From NCBI GenBank assembly GCA_945897365.1, contig CAMDFD010000036.1:1-15212 (forward strand): a stretch of DNA of 15,212 bases. The letters run 5' to 3'. Below the pieces are notes generated by a model. It searched no databases and was not told where the DNA came from. It saw only the letters and a program-made list of their open reading frames with translations. Source of the DNA: Bordetella parapertussis. Lineage in GTDB: Bacteria > Pseudomonadota > Gammaproteobacteria > Burkholderiales > Burkholderiaceae_B. Numbering within the stretch: position 1 is the first letter of the stretch; the number at the start of each line of letters is the position of its first letter. Shown here in pieces: positions 8,125-14,158 of this stretch. A program made the position numbers and the translations under genes.

Positions 8125-9207
8125 TTACGCAATCTTCACAGAAAAAATCTCGCGTATATTTCTCCACAGCCGAGCAGGTAAGTCATGCCAAGGTCCGACT
8201 CGCCCTTGACGAATAGATTTCAAGACGCGCTGGTAAAAGTCTCGTGCTTTAGACAAACGCGCCAACGCTGGGTATCTAAGTCGGTCTTCGTAAAGAGTGT
8301 TTGTGTTGAACTCAGAAGCCACTCCAAACGCGCGCCCTAGATAGGTAAAGAACATGTTGGCCGGTTCAGCCCAAGGCTTTTGATGCAAATATTGAAATGA
8401 CTCTGACTTGAGGGCACTTGGCCCAGCTAGCATAAATCTTTCTACGAAATCATGCGTTTTCATCAGCGTCACTTGCCCAGCCAGAAACTGTTTTCCGCTC
8501 ATGTACACACATTGAATATAAGCATGCATGGCTTGATCGACTGGGTTAAGCACGCCTACTTTTTCCCCTTCCCACTCACGCCATTGAGTATGATTGAGCG
8601 CGGGACCCTCTGGTAGCAATGGTGAATATTTAGTCGGGACTACCGACGCATGAAACTCTAGGCGAGCTGACTCGCCATTTTTAAACAACGGAGGATAGTG
8701 ATGCTCCCCTCCAAGCAATTGCCCGCCCTCCTCTGCCACAGACTCGTAACCCATTGCAGCAAGTTTTTTAAAGGCGGCATCATGTTGACCTCGATGCGGT
8801 ATCCAAACATCTAGATCTAACATGGTACGAGGCGATTGCTGCCAATCGTCGCGTAGTAAATGCGTGGCGCCTTTGAGCCACACGTGCACGATATCGTATC
8901 GATTCAAACATACAGTGACCGCCTTCACTTGCGCTCTGAGTCGGCTGTTTAACAGTACGTTCAGATCAAAAAAACCCTCTAGGGCTTGCCCGACTTCCTT
9001 TGGTACACAATCAAGCAATTGTTTTCGAATCAGTGCCCGATAAAGTAAGGGCAGCACCATACCCCGATGCGCTTGAGCCATGACCATATCCCAGTCTAAT
9101 TGACCTGATTCGATCTCTTTGGCCAATGCTGCGCTGTCAACGAGCGGCGAGATAGCGGAGCACAACCAATAATGCGTCGCTAATTGATCGTCAGGTCTTT
9201 TAAACAA
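8125..9207 (-). CDS. Nucleotidyltransferase family protein (NTP_transf_5-like)
   Basis: A 360-residue protein. The segment VWLKGATHLL (109-118) followed by R127-TMLDLDVWI (127-136) gives the LKG...R...DxD pattern of the nucleotidyltransferase family found beside HprK-like kinases and lasso cyclases; Asp131 and Asp133 are the likely metal ligands. RLEFHASVVP and GEHHYP, further on, also fit the family. The exact reaction is not established: transfer of NMP or a phosphate-type group to a peptide or sugar is possible. The start is TTG at 9207-9205, supported by AGAGGTG seven bases upstream; no ATG is available until about residue 41. The first 28 bases overlap the end of the kinase gene, so the two are translationally coupled. 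Confidence 0.8.
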   Translation of the reverse strand: MFKRPDDQLATHYWLCSAISPLVDSAALAKEIESGQLDWDMVMAQAHRGMVLPLLYRALIRKQLLDCVPKEVGQALEGFFDLNVLLNSRLRAQVKAVTVCLNRYDIVHVWLKGATHLLRDDWQQSPRTMLDLDVWIPHRGQHDAAFKKLAAMGYESVAEEGGQLLGGEHHYPPLFKNGESARLEFHASVVPTKYSPLLPEGPALNHTQWREWEGEKVGVLNPVDQAMHAYIQCVYMSGKQFLAGQVTLMKTHDFVERFMLAGPSALKSESFQYLHQKPWAEPANMFFTYLGRAFGVASEFNTNTLYEDRLRYPALARLSKARDFYQRVLKSIRQGRVGPWHDLPARLWRNIREIFSVKIA

Positions 9208-10481
9208 GCATTCACCTCTTCAAAGTGAGCGTACTCAATGGCGAAACACGGCAATCGGATTAATGCGTTTAAAGCATGGTCTATGGTTTGAATCGTGGGT
9301 GCGCCAAACATAGACAAACCCGCAGTGAGCAAACCTTGCAAACCCAAAGCAGGTCTTAAAGCCTGCACCTTGAGCGCTTGATCAGCCACAAAACGTGGCA
9401 GGATAATTGCATCCCAACTTGACGCTGTCTGATGGGATGAATTGTGGGCGATGGGTAAATATTTTGCTTCTTTTCCACCATAGGCATAGGGAAGAACTGA
9501 TAAATCAGCCAACTCAGAATAAAGTGGCAATAATCTTGGCCAACTCCCTGACTTTAAACTGATTGCGGTCGGAAAGCGCAACAAGCCTAACGACGGCGTT
9601 GACTGACCACCCTTATTGAGCTCAATGGCCAGAATATCATCACCGAGCAATTCCCAGCCAGCCTTTGCCAACAGCGCTGAAAGCGTGCTTTTACCCACAC
9701 CAGAAACGCCCGCTAACGCCAAGCAACGCCCCTGTTTAACCCCTGCAGCATGAAGCGCCAACACCACGTCGCGCGCTGGGTATGAGACGCCTATCATGGC
9801 TTCATACACCAACCCCATTTCAAGACTCGCTTCAAGACGACGCGCTTGCTGATCACCACTGTCTTGCAAGACAATATGTTCATCCTGAATGGATACCGTC
9901 ACCCAGCCAGCTCCCGAAGGCAGCTCGTCAAGCTTGGCGAAACCCTCACAAATAGCAATCAGTCTCTCTGTGAACCCTTGTGTTGACGGATCAATCGCCA
10001 CCTTAGTGGTAGAAGAGCGGATTTGAAGCTCAAACGCCTCATCTCCAAAGCAATAAAAGCCTCTGTGAATCACGTGATCACGCATGGGCTCATCGACCAA
10101 CCTAATGGAAGTATCTGAAGCGGGAGAAACCTGCTCATCAGGCAAAGAAAGACGCCACTTTTTTGTAGCATCACGAACGACCCAACCATACTTCAACCAG
10201 TTGGCCAGGCATGCGTCAACATCACCACTAGCCTGAGCAGGCGGCAAAGCGAACAATTCTGCATATTCTTTGACGATATCATCTTCATTGCTAGCGTCAT
10301 TGGTCAGGTCACTGAGCAATAACCAGATGGCAGCAGACGCAGGATTGTGCAACTCAATATGTCTTTTTTTTAGGTCGCACGTCACGAGATGGTCGTCATA
10401 CAACCACGCACCGAAACTCGCACTTTGCCCTAAGCAATGAAGAACCGGGTCATGTAAAGCGATACTCAAATTGTTAACCAT
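9180..10481 (-). CDS. PqqD domain-HprK-like kinase fusion
   Basis: 433 residues with two modules. Residues ~22-112 resemble PqqD/RRE: WLYDDHLVTCDLKKRHIELH (26-45), NPASAAIWLLLSD (46-58) and a helical end WLKYGWVVR (95-103). Residues ~135-433 are an HprK-like kinase domain with His244 in LALHAAG, Walker A GVSGVGKST (258-266) and the acidic pair LLGDD (278-282). The middle (140-230) is a divergent beta-rich segment like the N-terminal part of the other kinase. The fusion couples a peptide-binding domain to the kinase, strongly suggesting a peptide substrate (inference from architecture). It is the first enzyme gene after the four tandem peptides on the same strand, 73 bases after peptide 1, and overlaps the nucleotidyltransferase. 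The other kinase (212-1111) lacks the N-terminal domain and may depend on the free PqqD. Confidence 0.85.
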   Translation of the reverse strand: MVNNLSIALHDPVLHCLGQSASFGAWLYDDHLVTCDLKKRHIELHNPASAAIWLLLSDLTNDASNEDDIVKEYAELFALPPAQASGDVDACLANWLKYGWVVRDATKKWRLSLPDEQVSPASDTSIRLVDEPMRDHVIHRGFYCFGDEAFELQIRSSTTKVAIDPSTQGFTERLIAICEGFAKLDELPSGAGWVTVSIQDEHIVLQDSGDQQARRLEASLEMGLVYEAMIGVSYPARDVVLALHAAGVKQGRCLALAGVSGVGKSTLSALLAKAGWELLGDDILAIELNKGGQSTPSLGLLRFPTAISLKSGSWPRLLPLYSELADLSVLPYAYGGKEAKYLPIAHNSSHQTASSWDAIILPRFVADQALKVQALRPALGLQGLLTAGLSMFGAPTIQTIDHALNALIRLPCFAIEYAHFEEVNACLKDLTIN

Positions 10482-10554
10482 GAGAAATTAGGCTCAGTAG
10501 TCAATGCTGGAGCATCGAACATGACAAACGGATAAGTAATCTCGTTTGCTAGAA

Positions 10555-10725
10555 TCAGCTGGCGTGAGCGGGTTTATGGGTCAAAGCCAACACAGCTGGT
10601 ATGGCGTATGCAGCGTACTTGCCAATTCGACTCAATGCCTTACGTCTCGCTTGCTTCTCATCTGCTGAGGAATCATGTGATTCCCGGATCGGTTCTTTTG
10701 TATCAGTTTGATCAGTCGGTTGCAT
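10555..10725 (-). CDS. Small conserved peptide 1, candidate RiPP precursor
   Basis: 56 residues (ATG 10725, TGA 10557-10555). The polar N-terminal third is MQPTDQTDTKEPIRESHDSS; the conserved block ADEKQARRKALSRIGKYAAY (21-40) is followed by AIPAVLALTHKP (41-52) and the tail AHAS. It is the most divergent copy in residues 8-20 and ends right at the conserved Ser. The ribosome-binding site AAGG lies about 8 bases before the ATG. It is nearest the kinase-fusion gene and probably co-transcribed with it. The function is not recognised; a precursor role is inferred from its small size, multiplicity and RRE-containing neighbours. Confidence 0.78.
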   Translation of the reverse strand: MQPTDQTDTKEPIRESHDSSADEKQARRKALSRIGKYAAYAIPAVLALTHKPAHAS

Positions 10726-10769
10726 AAAAAAGCCTTAAAGTTTGGTACGTAGTCAGTTAACGGATCATC

Positions 10770-10801
10770 ATGTTATCTGAGCAGACTAGGTATGCATCGA
10801 A
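10770..10801 (-). promoter_or_regulatory. Conserved spacer block, possible promoter of peptide 1
   Basis: On the reverse strand TTCGATGCATA...GTCTGCTCA (10801-10778) is followed by TAACAT (10775-10770), 44 bases before the peptide 1 ATG. The same arrangement recurs before peptides 2 and 3, with -10-like hexamers TAAAAT and TAAATT. A TCGATG element 19 bases away could act as a poor -35. Confidence 0.35.
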
Positions 10802-10839
10802 ATCAGCTACAAACTTATGACCTTGATAATAAATAAGGC

Positions 10840-11013
10840 TTAGGGACTGGCAGCTGCTGGCTTGTGTGTTAAAGCCAAAACCGCAGGAATAGCGTATGCC
10901 GAGAACTTACCAATCCGACCCAAGGCGTTGCGTCTAGCTTGCTTCTCATCTGCTTTCAAGTCATCGGATTTATGATCGGGTTGGTTTGTACCAGTTTGAT
11001 CTGTCGGTTGCAT
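10840..11013 (-). CDS. Small conserved peptide 2, candidate RiPP precursor
   Basis: 57 residues (ATG 11013, TAA 10842-10840). It shares MQPTDQTGTNQPD and the block ADEKQARRNALGRIGKFSAY (21-40), then AIPAVLALTHKP and the tail AAASP. It differs from the others by Asn29 for Lys and Phe37 for Tyr, so Tyr37 cannot be an essential modification site while Tyr40 could be. The ribosome-binding site TAGGA sits about 8 bases upstream of the ATG. Confidence 0.8.
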   Translation of the reverse strand: MQPTDQTGTNQPDHKSDDLKADEKQARRNALGRIGKFSAYAIPAVLALTHKPAAASP

Positions 11014-11058
11014 AAAAAAATCCTAAAAGTTGAACATGTCGTCAATTAAATAATCAGC

Positions 11059-11090
11059 ATTTTACTTGGGCAGATTGAATCTACATCGAA
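11059..11090 (-). promoter_or_regulatory. Conserved spacer block, possible promoter of peptide 2
   Basis: Second copy of the block: TTCGATGTAGATTCAATCTG begins at 11090, and TAAAAT (11064-11059) sits 45 bases before the ATG at 11013. The conserved distance in all three spacers favours a regulatory rather than an accidental match. Confidence 0.38.
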
Positions 11091-11127
11091 CTCATCGCCA
11101 CGCTTATAACCTTTGGGCAAATGAATA

Positions 11128-11304
11128 TTAAATAGGACTTGAAGCCGCTGCCGTCTGTGTTAAAGCCAAAACCGCCGGTATAGCGTATGCCGAGTACTTC
11201 CCAATTCGCCCCAGTGCCTTACGTCTGGCTTGCTTCTCATCAGCTCTCAAGACATCGGATTTCTGGTCGGGTTGATTTATACCAGTTTGATCTGTCGGTT
11301 GCAT
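11128..11304 (-). CDS. Small conserved peptide 3, candidate RiPP precursor
   Basis: 58 residues (ATG 11304, TAA 11130-11128). It starts MQPTDQTGINQPDQKSD and carries ADEKQARRKALGRIGKYSAY (21-40), AIPAVLALTQT (41-51) and the tail AAASSPI. It is the only copy with Gln-Thr instead of His-Lys after the hydrophobic stretch, so His50 is not strictly required. The ribosome-binding site TAGGA sits about 9 bases before the start. Confidence 0.8.
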   Translation of the reverse strand: MQPTDQTGINQPDQKSDVLRADEKQARRKALGRIGKYSAYAIPAVLALTQTAAASSPI

Positions 11305-11350
11305 GAAAATAATCCTAAAAATTGGGTGTATAGCCTGTTAACTTTTAACA

Positions 11351-11382
11351 AATTTACCTGAGCAAACTGAACATGCATCAAA
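11351..11382 (-). promoter_or_regulatory. Conserved spacer block, possible promoter of peptide 3
   Basis: Third copy of the block: TTTGATGCATGTTCAGTTTG begins at 11382, and TAAATT (11356-11351) sits 46 bases before the ATG at 11304. TTGATG, 19 bases from the hexamer, is the best -35-like element of the three. Confidence 0.38.
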
Positions 11383-11420
11383 CTCAGCTTCCCATTGATA
11401 GTCTTGATCATAAATGATAA

Positions 11421-11603
11421 TTAGCCAGGAGGAATACTTGAAGCAGCTGCCTTATGTGTTAATGCCAAAACCACAGGTACAGCGTATGCTGAGTACTTAC
11501 CAATTCGACCTAATGCCTTTCGTCTGGCTTGCTTCTCATCTGCTATAAAGCCATCGGATTTCTGATCTGGTTGGTTTGTACCGGTTTGATCTGACGGTTG
11601 CAT
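11421..11603 (-). CDS. Small conserved peptide 4, candidate RiPP precursor
   Basis: 60 residues (ATG 11603, TAA 11423-11421). It starts MQPSDQTGTNQPDQKSD and carries ADEKQARRKALGRIGKYSAY (21-40), AVPVVLALTHK (41-51) and the tail AAASSIPPG. It is the first gene of the tandem set in transcription order and has a different leader from copies 1-3: GAGATT instead of AGGATT before the ATG, shared with peptide 5. It starts 65 bases from the divergent oxidoreductase gene, so this interval should hold promoters for both directions. Confidence 0.82.
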   Translation of the reverse strand: MQPSDQTGTNQPDQKSDGFIADEKQARRKALGRIGKYSAYAVPVVLALTHKAAASSIPPG

Positions 11604-11668
11604 AAAATTAATCTCAAAAGTTGTAAATTAAATATGGCTGCTATATCTATCTCCCATCTTAGCCTAAC

Positions 11669-12910
11669 ATGACACGTCCAATCGCTATTATCGGTGCCGG
11701 GCTTTCTGGCTGTTGTGTCGCCCTCGAACTCGCGCGTCGGAATCACGACGTTACGCTCATCGAACAAGACGTTTTACCAATGAGTCGCGCGAGTCTTCGC
11801 AACGAAGGCAAAATTCACTTAGGCCTTATCTATGCCAACGACAACACCCTTGAGACTGCTCGTCTTCAGTTAAGGGCTGCACTTCGCTTTAGCTTACTTC
11901 TTGAACGCTGGATTGGAGATCGACTCCAACTGATCGGTGTTTCAACTCCTTTTGACTATCTCGTCGCGCAAGACTCTCTTCTTGAACCTTCTGCGCTAGC
12001 GTCTTTTTATGCACAAGTCGAAAATATCTATCAAGCTGAACTTGCCTCAGACGATTCCCTGACCTACCTGGGGCTTCGTCCCGAGCGACTGGCATATCAG
12101 CTTGCTCCGAATCAGATGGATGACGTATTTTCTCAATCGCTGATAAAGGGCGCGTTCCGCACGCAGGAGCGTGCAATTGATACAGAGGATCTTGCAACAC
12201 AAATACGTCATGCAGTTTCTGCTAATAAAAAAATTACGTTTTTGCCCGAGCATGAAGTCCGTGGCATAGAACGTGCTGGCAGATCTTTCAACATTAAAGG
12301 AGTGGTGCACGATGTACCATTCTGCCTCGACGCGGAACAGGTGGTCAATGCATCGTGGGAACGACGCCTAGCCATAGATCAGACATTGGGCATCACCCCG
12401 CGGCCCAATGTGTTACACCGGCTCAAATACCGAGTGATTTGCCGAACTCCTGAAGCGCTTAAAAACGCGCCCTCGATGACCATGGTGATTGGACGTTACG
12501 GAGATATCGTCATCCGCCCAAATGGCACGACCTACCTTTCTTGGTATCCCGCATGCCTGCAAGGTTGGACGCCAGAAGTGGCACCACCACGAACATGGGA
12601 TGCGGCATGCCGCGGAGAACCCGATCCAGATGTTGCCGCAAGCGTTAGAGACGCAACAATTAGTGCACTTGCCAAATGGGTGCCAGCGATCGCTAGTGCC
12701 GAAGTGCTTAAGGTGGATGCGGGGGCAATTGTTGCCGACGGTCGAACCGACGTCGACGACGCATCAAGTGGCTTGCATCGTCGCGCGACCTCTGGAGTCT
12801 TTACCCAGGATGGCTATCACAGCGTGGACCCAGGTAAGCTCACAGCAGCCCCCCTCTTCGCGTACGAGGTAGCAGAACGTGTAGACCGCACAGCGCGTGG
12901 GGCGCACTAA
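11669..12910 (+). CDS. FAD-dependent oxidoreductase (DAO family)
   Basis: 413 residues. The dinucleotide-binding motif IGAGLSG is at residues 8-14, with the ribose-binding Glu32 in LIEQD at the end of strand 2. RNEGKIHLGLIY (44-55) and the C-terminal VDPGKLTAAP (386-395) are typical of D-amino-acid-oxidase-like FAD enzymes that oxidise C-N bonds; the substrate is unknown. No membrane segment is visible. It is followed after 3 bases by the glycosyltransferase gene. The pair is forward, opposite to the peptide genes on both sides, and so breaks the peptide array. ATG 11669 has no clear ribosome-binding site; translation may start from a short leader. Confidence 0.85.
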   Translation: MTRPIAIIGAGLSGCCVALELARRNHDVTLIEQDVLPMSRASLRNEGKIHLGLIYANDNTLETARLQLRAALRFSLLLERWIGDRLQLIGVSTPFDYLVAQDSLLEPSALASFYAQVENIYQAELASDDSLTYLGLRPERLAYQLAPNQMDDVFSQSLIKGAFRTQERAIDTEDLATQIRHAVSANKKITFLPEHEVRGIERAGRSFNIKGVVHDVPFCLDAEQVVNASWERRLAIDQTLGITPRPNVLHRLKYRVICRTPEALKNAPSMTMVIGRYGDIVIRPNGTTYLSWYPACLQGWTPEVAPPRTWDAACRGEPDPDVAASVRDATISALAKWVPAIASAEVLKVDAGAIVADGRTDVDDASSGLHRRATSGVFTQDGYHSVDPGKLTAAPLFAYEVAERVDRTARGAH

Positions 12911-12913
12911 ATC

Positions 12914-13792
12914 ATGAGCACAAGCGCTCCTCGCGTCACCGCCCTTGTAGCCGCCTACAACGCAAGCGAGTTCATCGAAGAGACGCTTCACTCCATCGCA
13001 AATCAGTCCTATTCCAACCTCGCTGTACTCATCTCCGTCGATGTCTCAGATGACGATACAGCGAGGCGTTGTGAGCAGTTCGCGCTTGCTGATCAGCGTT
13101 TTACAGTGGTGTGCCAAACGCAGCGTCTCGGATGGGTTCGTAACGCAAATGAACTGTTAAGAATCGCGCAGAGCGATCTATGCTTTTTCATTGGCCACGA
13201 TGACCTGATCAATCAGGAATATGTGTCTACTTTAGTGACAGCTTTTGCTCAAAACGATCAGGCATCAATTGCGTACTCAGATATGACATTTTTTCATGCC
13301 GAAAGGCAAGAGGAGACCATTGTCTGCGAGGGCCTTGATGGCGTGACCGACCCTCTGACACGCGGGAGAGTTGTGCTTCAGTGGATCCCTGGTTGGTGGG
13401 CCAGTTACCGAGGGCTTTTCCGGTTGGACATTGCGCGGGCTGGGCCACCGCTACGCTCTCATCTCGGGGGTGAATATGCAGCAGACTGGCCATTCCTGAT
13501 GTATTTCGCGCTACGAGGTGAGTGCATTAGAGTTCGTCGGGTACTTTATCGAAAGCGCTCGCATGCAGCTAGTCTCTCAAGTACTTGGCGCAGCGGCCCT
13601 TTGCAACGGCTGTGTGTATCCCTATCCTGCGCTCAAGTCATTCTAGAGGCCGATCTCAAGAATAAGACGGCTGCAGTTCTACTGACAATCCTTGCGGGTC
13701 GTTTGAGTAAATTCGTGCTGAGGTTTTATGCAGGGCGAGTGCTTCAACAATTACGAAAATTTCGAACAGCACTTGCAAGCTGGATAAGATAA
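12914..13792 (+). CDS. Family 2 glycosyltransferase
   Basis: 292 residues with a GT-A fold. The N-terminal VTALVAAYNASEFIEETLHS (8-27) binds the nucleotide. SVDVSDDDT (41-49) and FFIGHDDLI (91-99) supply the acidic residues, with HDD at 95-97 as the DxD-like metal site. GGEYAADWPFL (185-195) probably supplies the catalytic base and acceptor site, followed by YRKRSHAASLS. The C-terminal region is basic and partly hydrophobic, suggesting peripheral membrane contact. It transfers a sugar from a nucleotide sugar; the acceptor could be a lipid-linked glycan or a modified peptide. It is coupled to the oxidoreductase by a 3-base gap. Confidence 0.9.
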   Translation: MSTSAPRVTALVAAYNASEFIEETLHSIANQSYSNLAVLISVDVSDDDTARRCEQFALADQRFTVVCQTQRLGWVRNANELLRIAQSDLCFFIGHDDLINQEYVSTLVTAFAQNDQASIAYSDMTFFHAERQEETIVCEGLDGVTDPLTRGRVVLQWIPGWWASYRGLFRLDIARAGPPLRSHLGGEYAADWPFLMYFALRGECIRVRRVLYRKRSHAASLSSTWRSGPLQRLCVSLSCAQVILEADLKNKTAAVLLTILAGRLSKFVLRFYAGRVLQQLRKFRTALASWIR

Positions 13793-13844
13793 TGAACTGT
13801 CTGAGTCAAAAAGATCAATGACTTCTTATCACTTATCAGGCCGT

Positions 13845-14039
13845 CTAGTTATCCGGGGCAGGCCCAAGAGTACTTGCAGCAGCTGCCTTGTGTGTTAAAG
13901 CCAAAACCGCAGGTATAGCGTATGCCGAGTACTTGCCAATTCGACTCAATGCCTTACGTCTGGCCTGCTTCTCGCCTGAATTCAAATCATCAGGTTCATG
14001 ATCGGGTTGCTTTGTACCAGTTTGATCTGTCAGTTGCAT
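13845..14039 (-). CDS. Small conserved peptide 5, candidate RiPP precursor
   Basis: 64 residues (ATG 14039, TAG 13847-13845), the longest copy. It starts MQLTDQTGTKQPDHEPDD and carries EKQARRKALSRIGKY (23-37), SAYAIPAVLALTHK (38-51) and the tail AAAASTLGPAPDN. It is separated from the other four by 2.2 kb of oppositely oriented genes and lies 120 bases from the IS left end. It shares the GAGATT leader with peptide 4, so these two are probably the outer, older units. Its tail is the only one with an acidic residue (Asp63). Confidence 0.8.
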   Translation of the reverse strand: MQLTDQTGTKQPDHEPDDLNSGEKQARRKALSRIGKYSAYAIPAVLALTHKAAAASTLGPAPDN

Positions 14040-14158
14040 AAAAACAATCTCAAAAGTTATTAATCAAAGACAGCTAACCAACAGCGAAGGTAGTTACACT
14101 TAATCGTATTTTCAGCTTTAGTTCAAATGGTCCAGACTTTTCAACTTAACATTCCAAC

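Larger units (their letters stand above)
10555..11603 (-). repeat. Tandem array of four peptide-gene units
   Basis: The four starts lie at 11603, 11304, 11013 and 10725, giving unit lengths of 299, 291 and 288 bases. Both the coding part and the 114-116-base spacers are recognisably similar, showing that whole units including regulatory DNA were duplicated. Divergence is highest in residues 8-20 and in the C-terminal tail, while the central block is almost unchanged, which points to purifying selection on residues 23-50. Confidence 0.8.

Noticed and set aside
10726..11127. Lasso-like core pattern Gly-x7-Asp in spacers (GHKFVADFD and GYKRGDEFD)
   Set aside because: The pattern is present in two spacers only, the frame in copy 2 has no start codon after its upstream stop, there is no Thr at the position before the Gly, and the Gly is lost in the other copies.
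10555..11603. Regular ~290-base periodicity as a possible CRISPR or satellite array
   Set aside because: The period is explained by duplicated peptide genes with spacers; there are no short identical repeats with unique spacers.
11543..11767. 74-residue reverse frame crossing peptide 4 and the oxidoreductase start
   Set aside because: It overlaps two better-supported genes in other frames and shows no recognisable motif.
12489..12872. 127-residue forward frame within the oxidoreductase gene
   Set aside because: Alternate-frame shadow; the oxidoreductase frame is continuous and has conserved motifs.
13793..13844. Possible terminator between the glycosyltransferase and peptide 5
   Set aside because: No convincing GC-rich stem or T-run is visible in this 52-base convergent gap.
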